Positions 23,716 to 32,190 are shown, counted from the first letter of the stretch. The stretch: DNA of 54,629 bases from Planctomycetaceae bacterium (GCA_020426505.1 JAGQPX010000013.1:1-54629); one strand, 5' to 3'. Notes: generated by a model from the sequence alone, not told the origin. Made by a program: numbers and translations.

Positions 23716-25065
23716 TCAGACTCCGTTCAACTGCCGCTGGCGAATTCGTTGCTCGATCGCCTTCAGAATCTCGTAGTCGCTTTTGTACTGCGACTCGAAG
23801 GCGGGGCGGAGGGGGATGGGGACGTCGTCCATGCGGTAGACGGTGCCGGGGGTGTTGATGCCGTAGGTGGCTGTCGTGAACGCGACGGTGGCGATCTTGG
23901 CGGTTTCGCTGAGCTTGGGGTCGAGGCAGACGACGGGGATGTTGGCGAGGTGCTCACGGGCCGGCTGCGAGAAGTTGCTCATGGGGTCCGAGGCGATGAT
24001 CAGGGCGGCGTCCGCTTCGCCTCGGGCAAGAAGGTCGGTCGTGGTGAACTCGCCCGGGTTGAAGCGGGGATAGCCACGGCCGAGATTGACGCCGAACGGG
24101 TAGCCGGTCGACCAGGAGACGACGTTGTCAGCACCCGTGACGTTGCCGTGCCCGCGCATCGGTTTGGCGACCCAGCGGTTGCCGTAGCGGTTCATGTCAC
24201 GGGCCAGGGCGAGGACCGCTTCGCTGTTGAGATGCTTGCCGCGGGTCATCGTGAGGCCCATCCCGAACAGGATCGCCCCGAACTTGGCCGCTTTCATGCG
24301 GTCCATCATCTCACGGAGCGTGTCGAGCGGGATGCCCGTTTTCTCTTCGACGGACGGATCGACGTCGATGCCTTTGGCGAGGGCGCGAAGTGTCCAGGCG
24401 AGTTCAAAGTCGCTGCGGGGTTTGACCTGCAGGAACAGGTCAGCGGCCTTGGCGGACTTGGTCTTCCGGACATCGATCAGCACGGCATAGCGATCCTTGC
24501 GGCCACGCGGGACGAATTCGCCCTTGGGCATCAGACTGTACTTGGTGAAATGTCGCGGGTGACTCTCGGCCGGGTTGCCTCCCCAGAAGATGAGAAAGTC
24601 GGCCCGGTTCTTGATCTCGCCGAGAGAGCAGGTGACCTCGCCAACGGATTGAAACGCCATGCCTGACGGGCCGTGACAGACGGACGTGGTCGTGTCGACG
24701 TTGCCGCCGATCCAGTCGCTGATGGCGACCGCAACCCGTTGGGCCTCGCTCGTGGTGTCGGAGAGACCGTACGTGACGGGGTAGTTCGCGTTCAGCAGAA
24801 TGTCAGCTGCCCGCTCGATCGCTTCTTCGTAGGAGGCGGGTTGTCCCTCGATCGTGGCTTCGGGTCGGTCCTCGATGTGGTGGTTGAAGAACCACGCCTT
24901 GCCAAGCACGCAGGCCCGTTTGGCTTCGGTGATGTGGTTCGTGCCGAGGTCGACAGTCAGGTCGATGTCGTCACACACACAGCCGCAGAAGGTGCATGTC
25001 GCATCCTGCACGACTTTGAGTTCGGGAGTGCTGGTGTCAGGAGGGGAGAGTTCGGCAGTGGACAT
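23716..25065 (-). CDS. fhcB: Formylmethanofuran dehydrogenase subunit B homologue (FhcB/FwdB)
   Basis: 449 residues, molybdopterin oxidoreductase-like. CTFCGCVCDD (C24, C27, C29, C31) plus C52 in KRACVLGKAWF form the [4Fe-4S] cysteine pattern, and SVCHGPSG (C130) matches the metal-ligand Cys of archaeal FwdB. Other family segments are FLIFWGGNPAESHPRHF, VDVRKTKSA-like LIDVRKTKSA, MRGHGNVTGADNV and GYPRFNPGEF. In bacteria the Fhc complex transfers and hydrolyses the formyl group on methylofuran in H4MPT-linked C1 oxidation. fhcA, fhcC and fhcD are not in the window, so the gene is detached from its usual cluster. It follows larE at 137 bases. Confidence 0.92.
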   Translation of the reverse strand: MSTAELSPPDTSTPELKVVQDATCTFCGCVCDDIDLTVDLGTNHITEAKRACVLGKAWFFNHHIEDRPEATIEGQPASYEEAIERAADILLNANYPVTYGLSDTTSEAQRVAVAISDWIGGNVDTTTSVCHGPSGMAFQSVGEVTCSLGEIKNRADFLIFWGGNPAESHPRHFTKYSLMPKGEFVPRGRKDRYAVLIDVRKTKSAKAADLFLQVKPRSDFELAWTLRALAKGIDVDPSVEEKTGIPLDTLREMMDRMKAAKFGAILFGMGLTMTRGKHLNSEAVLALARDMNRYGNRWVAKPMRGHGNVTGADNVVSWSTGYPFGVNLGRGYPRFNPGEFTTTDLLARGEADAALIIASDPMSNFSQPAREHLANIPVVCLDPKLSETAKIATVAFTTATYGINTPGTVYRMDDVPIPLRPAFESQYKSDYEILKAIEQRIRQRQLNGV

Positions 25066-25202
25066 GGAGTGAGTCTTGATCGAATGGTTCAGGTCATCCG
25101 ACTAAGTGTAACACGTTCAATCACTCGATGACGACTGTGAAATGTTTCTCGCCTGACTGTTCGACATCGTCCTTTGATTGACCGGACGAGAGCACTGGCA
25201 GA

Positions 25203-26069
25203 TCAAGTGGATGAATCGGGGGACTGACGTCCCCCGCTCGCGATGAGGGTTTCGAGGGGGAGCACTTCGTTGAGGTTGCCGCTGCGGAAGCCGGCGAGGT
25301 CGAGGGTGACCGTGCGAAAGCCGAGTGAGCGGAGACGGGCGTCGATCGCGTTGCGAATTGTTGGTTCAGCGAGGCGGGGGATGTCTTCGATCGGGACTTC
25401 GATACGAGCGAGTTCGTTTGCTTCGAGGCGAACGCGGAGTTCACGAAGACCGAGGGTTTGTTTGAGAAACTGCTCGGCGGCGTCGACCATGCGGACGCGG
25501 TCCTGAGTCACCTCAACTCCGTAGGCGATGCGGCTGGAGAGACAGGGGGAGGCGGGTTTGTCCCAGACGGGGAGGTCCCACTCTCTTGCGAGGTCACGGA
25601 CGTCCTGTTTGGTGAAGCCGGCTTCGATGAGCGGGCTCCGGACTGCATGCTCGCTTGCTGCCTGCATGCCGGGTCGATAGTCGCCTCGGTCATCGAGGTT
25701 CGCTCCGTTCACGATCACATCGACGTCGAGGGCTTCCTGCATGCCTTCGAGGCGTGTGTAGAGTTCTGCCTTGCAGTGATAACAGCGGTCGCCAGCGTTG
25801 GCTCGGTAGGCGTTCTGATCGAACTCTTGTGTGCGCACGATCTGATGGCGGATGCCAATCTGCTGAGCGAGTTGTTTTGCCTCATCCAGTTCCCCGCTGG
25901 CGAGACTTGGGCTGTCGGCTGTCACTGCAACGGCGTCTGCTCCACAGGCGAGTTGAGCTGCCTTGGCGACGACGGTGCTATCGACTCCCGCAGAGAACGC
26001 GACGGCCACTCGTCCGTAACTGCTCAGGACATCAAGGAGTTGCCGTTGCTTTTCTGTGAGAATGTCCAT
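25203..26069 (-). CDS. larE: ATP-dependent sacrificial sulfur transferase LarE-like
   Basis: 288 residues. PP-loop AVAFSAGVDSTVV (26-31) for ATP, YHCKAELY with C96 and C99, and PASPCLSSRIAYG with Cys176, the position whose sulfur is donated in characterised LarE. LarE sulfurates the carboxylated pyridine precursor of the nickel-pincer nucleotide cofactor of lactate racemase-type enzymes. larB and larC are absent here. The CxxC at 96-99 suggests the catalytic variant with several cysteines. It begins 5 bases after the preceding gene, so it is in an operon with the thioredoxin/monooxygenase fusion. Its last codons run into a palindrome. Confidence 0.9.
   Translation of the reverse strand: MDILTEKQRQLLDVLSSYGRVAVAFSAGVDSTVVAKAAQLACGADAVAVTADSPSLASGELDEAKQLAQQIGIRHQIVRTQEFDQNAYRANAGDRCYHCKAELYTRLEGMQEALDVDVIVNGANLDDRGDYRPGMQAASEHAVRSPLIEAGFTKQDVRDLAREWDLPVWDKPASPCLSSRIAYGVEVTQDRVRMVDAAEQFLKQTLGLRELRVRLEANELARIEVPIEDIPRLAEPTIRNAIDARLRSLGFRTVTLDLAGFRSGNLNEVLPLETLIASGGRQSPDSST
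25217..25236. repeat. Palindrome overlapping the 3' end of larE
   Basis: CGGGGGAC (25217-25224) and GTCCCCCG (25229-25236) are perfectly complementary with a TGAC loop. They encode the last residues of LarE (GGRQSPDS). It can act as a transcription stop hairpin at the larE end. I recall this GGGGGAC-type palindrome as frequent in planctomycete genomes, but I see only one copy here. Confidence 0.55.
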
Positions 26070-26074
26070 CGAAT

Positions 26075-27856
26075 TCAGTCCCGGCTTCGTCGGCGTCGCG
26101 CGGGGGTTGCCGGTTCGTCGATGTCACCTTTGGCGCGTTGATACTGGAAGAAGCCGATCATCATCTCTTCCCAACTCTGCTCACCCCAGTGGACGGGCTT
26201 ATCAGGCGCTGGATTGTTGGGGTTGCCGTCTGAGTTGTCGAAGGTTGCTGTGCAGGCGATGACAGTGCCCTTGGGAATCAACTTCGGCTCGGCGAGTTCG
26301 TAGCGAATCTGCCAGTTGAAGTCGTACTCCGGAACATCAAGCAGGACCTCATCGGTGCCGTCGGGGTATTTGGCGACATACCGGAATGACTTGCCACGCA
26401 GGTGCATATGCGGCGTGAGGGTCATCATTTCGACGTCGTCCAGAATGTGCTGCTCAGCCGTCACAACGTGATCACTCGCCTGCGGCGGGATGCGGAATTC
26501 ATGATCGATCGCCATGCCGACCTCGACAATATTGTCGACCTCGGATTCGTCTGCGAACTTTAGGCCGACGTAGGAGAGGTCCGTTTGCTCATAGCCATTC
26601 GGCGTGTAATGAACCTCGATCAGCAACTTGGAGCCAGCGGGAACTTTCATTGCTGAGCCGCTGCCGTAGCTGAGCGGTGGAGAACCGGGGGCGTATCCGA
26701 CGAGCATCTGACGCAGGATGTCATGACGCTCGGCTCCGGGGGGGCGCAGATAGGCGATAATGTGATGCACGACCTCGGGGTTACCGGGTCGGCATTCCGC
26801 ATGCGTGACATACATGTCTTCCTCAAAGCCGGGGTCGATGAGGAAGTACTGGTAGTCGACAACTCCTGTGGCGGGGACGGTCGTCGGCTTGTCGTCCATG
26901 TAGATCACCTTGTCCGGCTCGGGCATCATCCATCCCTCTGCGAACTGAGGTGGATCAGGGATCGCGGACTCGTCACCCTTCGGGCAGCCGTTCTTGATCC
27001 AGGTGAGCAGGGTCTCCTTTTCCTCGGAGGTAAGCCTGGCGTCGTTGCGGAACTGCCCGTGATTCGGATTTGCATACCAGGGAGGCATGCGCTCTTCCTG
27101 AATGACCTCGGCCATCATGGCCTCCCAGCCCTGAGTGTCCTCGAACGTGGAGAGCGAGAATGGGGCGATCTGCCCGTCACGATGGCACTCGACGCAGCGA
27201 CGATTGAGGATGTCTGCGACGTGTGAGGCATACGTGATCTCGCCGTGCGGCTCGATGTCCCTTTGTCGACCAATCAGACAGCCGGCCGGTTCTGTCTGCG
27301 TGACGGCGACCGGTTTGCCTTCCAGCAACGCGTCGATTGCGGCGAGCATTTCTGACCGGTTCGGTTCGGCCTTCTGGATGCTGATGCCGTACTGATCGTC
27401 GACGCGGCCCTGATAGCGGATGACCCGGTTCTGATCGAGCACGAAGACCTCAGGAGTCCGCTCAGTACCGAACAAGTCGGTTACCTTTTGCTCCGGATCG
27501 AGCAGAATTGGAAACGGGATCTCATATTTGTTCGCGTAAGCGGAGACTTCAGTCAGACTGTCCTGCACATTCGGGGCGATGCCGAGAAAGGTGACGCCTC
27601 GATTCCTGTAAGCCGCTGACAATTGCCCCAGCTTGCGACCGTAATGTTTGGCAAGAGGACACTCGGTTCCGAGGAATGCGACCACGACCACGTTGGCATC
27701 GTGAAACTCGTCGAGTGACCGCTTTTGACCGTGGTAGTCGGTGAGCGAGAACGTCTTGATCGATGTGCCGACGACCGACGGCGTTGCCGCGACCGCAGAC
27801 AGGCCGAGTGACGCACACATCGAGGCGAGTGCAAAGAAAGTCACAGTCAGTCGCAC
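26075..27856 (-). CDS. Exported thioredoxin-like / c-haem / copper monooxygenase-like fusion protein
   Basis: 593 residues with signal peptide (MRLTVTFFALASMCASLGLSAVAA). Three parts follow. Residues ~28-180 are an AhpC/TSA-type thioredoxin fold with a single Cys in GTECPLAKHYG (C66). A c-type haem site lies at CVECH (221-225) with a Met-containing EERMPPW later. Residues ~300-575 resemble peptidylglycine-type Cu type II monooxygenases, with copper-ligand candidates VVHHIIAYL (H364, H365), EVHYTPNGY (H416), HMHLRG (H483, H485) and a Met in SWEEMMIGF. Such fusions are known in planctomycetes but no substrate is assigned. Probably periplasmic, with electrons passed from haem to copper. larE follows 5 bases downstream. 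Confidence 0.87.
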   Translation of the reverse strand: MRLTVTFFALASMCASLGLSAVAATPSVVGTSIKTFSLTDYHGQKRSLDEFHDANVVVVAFLGTECPLAKHYGRKLGQLSAAYRNRGVTFLGIAPNVQDSLTEVSAYANKYEIPFPILLDPEQKVTDLFGTERTPEVFVLDQNRVIRYQGRVDDQYGISIQKAEPNRSEMLAAIDALLEGKPVAVTQTEPAGCLIGRQRDIEPHGEITYASHVADILNRRCVECHRDGQIAPFSLSTFEDTQGWEAMMAEVIQEERMPPWYANPNHGQFRNDARLTSEEKETLLTWIKNGCPKGDESAIPDPPQFAEGWMMPEPDKVIYMDDKPTTVPATGVVDYQYFLIDPGFEEDMYVTHAECRPGNPEVVHHIIAYLRPPGAERHDILRQMLVGYAPGSPPLSYGSGSAMKVPAGSKLLIEVHYTPNGYEQTDLSYVGLKFADESEVDNIVEVGMAIDHEFRIPPQASDHVVTAEQHILDDVEMMTLTPHMHLRGKSFRYVAKYPDGTDEVLLDVPEYDFNWQIRYELAEPKLIPKGTVIACTATFDNSDGNPNNPAPDKPVHWGEQSWEEMMIGFFQYQRAKGDIDEPATPARRRRSRD

Positions 27857-28195
27857 GTCAAAATCTCCCTGGAGTCATGAGGCGTCAAGGGGTCGAGCGT
27901 TTGTCCCGAGTATAGTTAGCGTCCTATCGGACAGGTACCCCTGTCGAGTGTGACGGTTTCGCGAATTCCGCGAACTGTGCCGACGATGCCTGTTGATCGT
28001 TCGTCATTTGGCAAGGTTTATTGAACTTTCCGTCATTCCGGAGGCCGTAATCTCCACGGTCTCTCCGGATTAAGCAGCATGGCCAGTGGGTAATCGATTC
28101 CATCGTCTCCGCAAATGGGGATGCTCACGAGTCGGATGGGATCCGCTCCCGATGATAGGAAATGAGAGATTCTCTCTTTTTTGAGGAAGAAGTTT
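27857..28195. other. Divergent intergenic region with two small palindromes
   Basis: 339 bases between the divergent fusion-protein and membrane-fusion-protein genes. No gene is seen. GACAGG-TACC-CCTGTC lies at 27930-27945, close to TATAGT (27912-27917), and could be an operator. GAGAG-ATT-CTCTC (28164-28176) is followed by six T (28177-28182) immediately before the GAGGAAG ribosome site of the downstream gene, resembling a weak terminator or attenuator. Confidence 0.4.
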
Positions 28196-29332
28196 ATGGA
28201 GCAACCCCCGGTTGCCGTTGAATCCCTGCCGGAGCTTGAAACTCCTGACCTGCCGGCACCCCTTAGGCGAATTGTGCTTGTGGGAGTCCTGTCGATCGCC
28301 TCCGGGTTGGGTGTTGTGCGCCTGATGATGGGCCGAACCAGCCAGTCGTTTCCCGGCCAGGTGACGGCCCGGATCGTGCCCCTGACGGCAGACAGGGCGG
28401 GGGTCCTCAGCGCATGGCTGGTCGAGGAAGGTGCACAGGTTCGCATTGGAGACGAGTTGGCATCCATCTCGATCACGTCACTTGTCGAAGAGAAGACTCA
28501 ACTCGAACAGGACATCGCACGCCTGAATGTCGACCTGGAGCGAGGTCTTGCTCAGGCGGAACTCGACCTGGAATGGCGGCTCAAAGACATCAATGCAGAC
28601 ATTTTTTCCGCAAGGCTGCAATCGGCCGAACTCCTCGAGGAGAAGTACCAGCACGAGATGGAACAGGTAGCCTTGTCCGAGTTGCTCAAAGATAACTCGA
28701 CGACGCTCTGGGCAACCAATGACTCGGTGATCGACGCGGTCAGCGTGCGCAAACCTGATATGCGTGAAAGCCGCCTGAGCACCGTCCTGCGAGTCGAAGC
28801 GGCCAACAACTCCGCTGAGGTCTGTGGGGCTCAGGTCGAACTGTGCGAGGAACAGGTTGAAGCTCTCGAGGAACTCAAGGATTCGCTACCGGATCGAATT
28901 CGGAAATCACTCGGGATTGAATCAATCGAGCGCCAATTGGTCACCGCTCAAACGCGACTCGATCAACTGAACGACGGTGAATCCGAATTGACACTCACTT
29001 CGACCGTGATCGGGCAGACTGGGGTGTTCCTGCGAGAGCAGGGCGATTATGTCTCTCCCGGGGACCGAATCGTCGAGATCTTTGATGATGTCCAACGTTA
29101 TGTGACGGCCGACATCCCATCGAGTTGTGTGGACGACTACTCCGTCGGAACGACTGTCGTGCTGAGTTTCGCTGGCAACGAACAACGAACCGGTCGGGTC
29201 GTGATGGTCGCCCCGCAGGCTGTCTCGCGCACGCCCGGGGCTGAGTCGTCCGTGCGAGTGCACGTGGAGCCGTCGGGAGTGCTTTGGCCCAGCGTGCCGA
29301 TCGATTCTCAAGTGATGGTGCGAGTCAAGTGA
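28196..29332 (+). CDS. HlyD-like membrane fusion (periplasmic adaptor) protein
   Basis: 378 residues from the ATG at 28196, which has GAGGAAG 6 bases upstream; a TTG at 28181 is in frame but less likely. A transmembrane helix at about 24-46 (RRIVLVGVLSIASGLGVVRLMM) is followed by a biotinyl/lipoyl-like half-motif (GVLSAWLVEEGAQVRIGDELASI), a long coiled coil (about 95-265, rich in E, L, Q), the second half-motif (QTGVFLREQGDYVSPGDRIVEIFDD) and a beta-barrel domain. This is the standard adaptor layout for RND/ABC exporters. No transporter or TolC gene adjoins it, so its partner is unknown. Confidence 0.85.
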   Translation: MEQPPVAVESLPELETPDLPAPLRRIVLVGVLSIASGLGVVRLMMGRTSQSFPGQVTARIVPLTADRAGVLSAWLVEEGAQVRIGDELASISITSLVEEKTQLEQDIARLNVDLERGLAQAELDLEWRLKDINADIFSARLQSAELLEEKYQHEMEQVALSELLKDNSTTLWATNDSVIDAVSVRKPDMRESRLSTVLRVEAANNSAEVCGAQVELCEEQVEALEELKDSLPDRIRKSLGIESIERQLVTAQTRLDQLNDGESELTLTSTVIGQTGVFLREQGDYVSPGDRIVEIFDDVQRYVTADIPSSCVDDYSVGTTVVLSFAGNEQRTGRVVMVAPQAVSRTPGAESSVRVHVEPSGVLWPSVPIDSQVMVRVK

Positions 29333-29352
29333 CGTCCGCCAACTGACGTCAC
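29329..29352. terminator. Hairpin spanning two convergent stop codons
   Basis: GTGACGTC (29329-29336) and GACGTCAC (29345-29352) pair perfectly over 8 bases with an 8-base loop. The hairpin contains the stop of the adaptor gene on one arm and that of the convergent small gene on the other. Likely a bidirectional terminator; no T-tract on either side. Confidence 0.5.
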
Positions 29353-29726
29353 GCTGTCACCTGTTCGACGCTTTGAATGTCGTCGACGGACATCGGTCCA
29401 CTGTCGCCATCACTTCCGGCAAGATAAAGTCTTCCGCGTTCGCTCTGCCTTGCATCGGGATAGCCGACGTGCTGCGTTCCGTCCCTCAATGTAACACGCA
29501 CCTGATACGTCTCATCGAGCCCGCTCAATCCTTCTGAGATCAATGCCGGGAAACGGCTCCATGCCCACAACCAAAGTGTCATCTCCGGCGCCACCTTGCC
29601 CGCGATGTCCATCCACTCTCGCTCAGCACGCATCAACTGCTTAACAGGCGCCTTTTGGCACCACGGGATCAGGACATCGTCGATCCATTGCTTGCGGGAG
29701 GAAACAAGTCGGTCAAAGTCAGTCAT
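29349..29726 (-). CDS. Hypothetical protein of 125 residues
   Basis: Start chosen at the ATG 29726 (MTDFDRLVSSRKQWIDDVL); the frame extends upstream to 29978 only through the neighbouring gene's 3' coding region. The N-terminal two thirds look helical with Trp-rich EWMDIAGKVAPEMTLWLWAWSRFP. The C-terminal third looks like a small beta-barrel (YQVRVTLRDGTQHVGYPDAR, ERGRLYLAGS). No signal peptide and no family recognised. It lies 88 bases downstream of the FG-GAP gene on the same strand. Confidence 0.7.
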   Translation of the reverse strand: MTDFDRLVSSRKQWIDDVLIPWCQKAPVKQLMRAEREWMDIAGKVAPEMTLWLWAWSRFPALISEGLSGLDETYQVRVTLRDGTQHVGYPDARQSERGRLYLAGSDGDSGPMSVDDIQSVEQVTA

Positions 29727-29814
29727 GGCTACACATCGATCACGATAACCCGGAGGATCATTTTTTGACCTTCGGACTTTCGGCAATGCGATCCTGCAAT
29801 GCAACTGTGTCGGT

Positions 29815-32190
29815 CTACACGAACTGTCCGGCAAAGACGTTGTCCCATGTCGTCGCTGACGACCATGCTCCCCAAAGCATCGTGTCGAACTCATCGCCAT
29901 CTGACACGGCTGTGACCCACGAGCCAGTGCTTGCAAAGCCAGCCAGATCGTCCAGGCCATCATCGTTGAAGTCGCCAACGACCACGTTCAACCAACTGAC
30001 GCTTGTCGACCACGCTGACCATCCACTCTGCACGAATCGGGTGCCATTCGACTCACCGACAACCACACGTCCATTGGCGGCACGTCCGACGATGTCTGTG
30101 CGACCATCACCATTGAAGTCGCCGACTCGGACATCACTCCAGACCGTGGTGGTCGTCCAACCGCCCCAACTTGAGGTCGAGAACCTGGTGCCGGTAGAGG
30201 TTCCTGCGACCCAGCGACCGTTGGATGCCCGGCCGATGATGTCTGTGCGACCATCGCCGTTCACGTCCCCGACGAGCACGTTCACCCAGCTCACGGCTGA
30301 TGACCATGCCCCGAAAGATGATGTCGCAAAGCTGGTGCCGGTTGACACCGCACCCACCCAAGTATTCGTTGAGGCTCGCCCAATCAAGTCGTCCATTCCA
30401 TCGGCATTGACGTCTCCCACGAAGACGTTCTCCCAGATGACCGATGTCGACCATGCTCCGAAACCCGACGTTGCAAAACTGGAGCCCGTCGACAGTCCGA
30501 CGACGATCGTTCCCGTCGAAGCCCGTCCAACGACGTCGTCCAGCTCGTCACCATTGAAGTCGCCGACGAGCAGATCGCTGAACGTCACACTCGTCGACCA
30601 TGTTCCCCAGAGCGCGGGTGGATCAAAGGTGCTGCCATTGGACAGGATGACTCGCCACATGCCGTCGCTGGACGAGCGACCCGCCAGGTCTGTCAGTCCG
30701 TCGCCGTTGAAGTCGCCAGTGAGGAAGTCGTCCCAATCGACCGCCGGTGAAATGACATCCACAATCACGTTGCCGAATCCCGTTCCGTCAGACTCAAGAA
30801 CGACGACAGTTCCACTCGCAGCGCGGCCAACAATGTCCTCAAAGTCAACCCCTCCTCCTCCACCGGCACTGCCAAACGGCGCCTCGAAGGCGCCTCGATC
30901 CACGACCGGTGTGCCATCAGTGTCGCCGTCAAGGACCCGCACGACTGTGCCGCGCTGGTCACGCGTCAACGGGAGTCCAAACTGGTCAATCGCGAGAGCA
31001 TTACTGCCCGTGTCGATCGCGGGGCTGTCCATCACCAGCGCATGAGTCATTGTCGCCCCACCATTGTCCGCGAGTGGCCCGAGGATCGTGCCAGTGGGAA
31101 TCGTCCCGGCGCCTCCCATGCCGACAATGTTGTCGAGCGTGCCGTCGGTCAAACTTCCAGCTGTCGCGGCATCGCCGATCAGGTTGAAGGAAGAGGTCGA
31201 CGAGTCGATGAACAACGGCCCGCCGGTTCCGTTGATGTCATCCGGAGCGACCACCATCGTCCCGGCCGTGTTGCCCGCCACGATTGTGTTGTGCAGTTCG
31301 GGAAGCGGGTCGCCTCCCATCGGGAAGGCTGACACAAAGATGCCCCCGCCGATCTGCACGTCGGGTGCATCCTCAATAACTCGATTCGCAGAAATCGTTG
31401 AGTTGCGAATGACCAACGTGTTGTCATTCTGAACGTAGCTGATGCCTCCTCCGTCCGAACCGGTCATGTTGCCGGAAATTGTGCTGTTGATGATCATCGC
31501 ATCACCGGCACCGCTTCCAATGTTGATTCCTCCACCGGCAGCTGCCGAGTTGTTATCGATCAGAGAGTTGATGATCGTCAACGTTCCCGGACTGCTCCCC
31601 ATCGTGAAGTCGGCCCCGAAATTGAGCCCTCCGCCTGCACTTGACCCGCCACCGATGAACCCGTTGCCGGTCAATCGCACGTCGCTGAGTGTCAGGTCGC
31701 CACCGAAGTTTGCGATCCCATGTCCTCCAAGTGGGTCTGCAATGCCGCCGGTGATCGTGATGCCGGAAATCTCAACTCCCGAACTGAAAATCAGAAACCC
31801 CCGCCCGAGCCCCGCCGCATCGAGAGTCAGCATGTCTGCCCCTGGACCGGTGATGATCAGATCGTCCGTGATCTCAAAACCGGTCGAGGTGCGTGTAATG
31901 GTGCCGGCGATCGGGATGGAGATCGTGTCCAGTCCGGGAAGTGCCTCTGCCTCATCAATCGCCGCCCTGAGCGACGTCATACCGCTTGCATCTTTGGCAA
32001 GCCCGTCACCGGGCATTGCGTCGGGGGTGTCCATGAGCGTGTCGACCACAAAGCCGGCAAGGAGAGTGCGATCCTCCAATCGCTCACATGCGGGTGTGGA
32101 TTCGATCTTCGACGAGGTCCTGCGCCGCTTGGATTTCGTGAAATCTGGCAGCGTCAGATAGAGGTTTTCATTCCAACGATAGGCCCGCAT
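29815..32190 (-). CDS. Large cell-surface protein: LEPR-type leader, CSLREA/choice-of-anchor Q region, FG-GAP repeats
   Basis: 791 residues from the ATG at 32190, which has GAGGAGA 5 bases upstream. RLEDRTLLAG near residue 40 is the planctomycete LEPR-XLL-type N-terminal sorting segment, after a basic stretch SKRRR. TSLRAAIDEAEALPGLDTI is CSLREA-like. A right-handed beta-helix follows (many GITI, NSTISGN, GGGIN turns) ending in SPAIDTGSNALAIDQ and DQRGTVVRVLDGDTDG, the choice-of-anchor Q domain. The C-terminal 340 residues hold six FG-GAP/VCBS-like repeats with calcium loops such as GDFNGDGRTD. An adhesion or polymer-binding role is likely. It is Asp-rich and lacks cysteines beyond residue 40. 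Confidence 0.87.
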   Translation of the reverse strand: MRAYRWNENLYLTLPDFTKSKRRRTSSKIESTPACERLEDRTLLAGFVVDTLMDTPDAMPGDGLAKDASGMTSLRAAIDEAEALPGLDTISIPIAGTITRTSTGFEITDDLIITGPGADMLTLDAAGLGRGFLIFSSGVEISGITITGGIADPLGGHGIANFGGDLTLSDVRLTGNGFIGGGSSAGGGLNFGADFTMGSSPGTLTIINSLIDNNSAAAGGGINIGSGAGDAMIINSTISGNMTGSDGGGISYVQNDNTLVIRNSTISANRVIEDAPDVQIGGGIFVSAFPMGGDPLPELHNTIVAGNTAGTMVVAPDDINGTGGPLFIDSSTSSFNLIGDAATAGSLTDGTLDNIVGMGGAGTIPTGTILGPLADNGGATMTHALVMDSPAIDTGSNALAIDQFGLPLTRDQRGTVVRVLDGDTDGTPVVDRGAFEAPFGSAGGGGGVDFEDIVGRAASGTVVVLESDGTGFGNVIVDVISPAVDWDDFLTGDFNGDGLTDLAGRSSSDGMWRVILSNGSTFDPPALWGTWSTSVTFSDLLVGDFNGDELDDVVGRASTGTIVVGLSTGSSFATSGFGAWSTSVIWENVFVGDVNADGMDDLIGRASTNTWVGAVSTGTSFATSSFGAWSSAVSWVNVLVGDVNGDGRTDIIGRASNGRWVAGTSTGTRFSTSSWGGWTTTTVWSDVRVGDFNGDGRTDIVGRAANGRVVVGESNGTRFVQSGWSAWSTSVSWLNVVVGDFNDDGLDDLAGFASTGSWVTAVSDGDEFDTMLWGAWSSATTWDNVFAGQFV
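29818..30850 (-). repeat. Tandem FG-GAP coding repeats
   Basis: Six units of about 56 codons (~165-170 bases), each starting around GDFNGDGxTDxxGR and ending in FGAWSTSVSW-type sequence, preceded by a partial unit at VDFEDIVGRAASG and followed by a truncated one ending FAGQFV. Calcium-loop variants are GDFNGDGLTD, GDFNGDELDD, GDVNADGMDD, GDVNGDGRTD, GDFNGDGRTD and GDFNDDGLDD. The units are near-identical enough to recombine, so copy number may vary between strains. Confidence 0.85.

Noticed and set aside
29818..30850. CRISPR-like periodic repeat
   Set aside because: Units of ~168 bases remain in coding frame and carry FG-GAP motifs; there are no short identical repeats with unique spacers.
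29765..31045. Plus-strand frame of 426 codons with periodic Pro/Ser/Thr repeats
   Set aside because: It is the antisense image of the FG-GAP tandem repeats; the periodicity derives from them.
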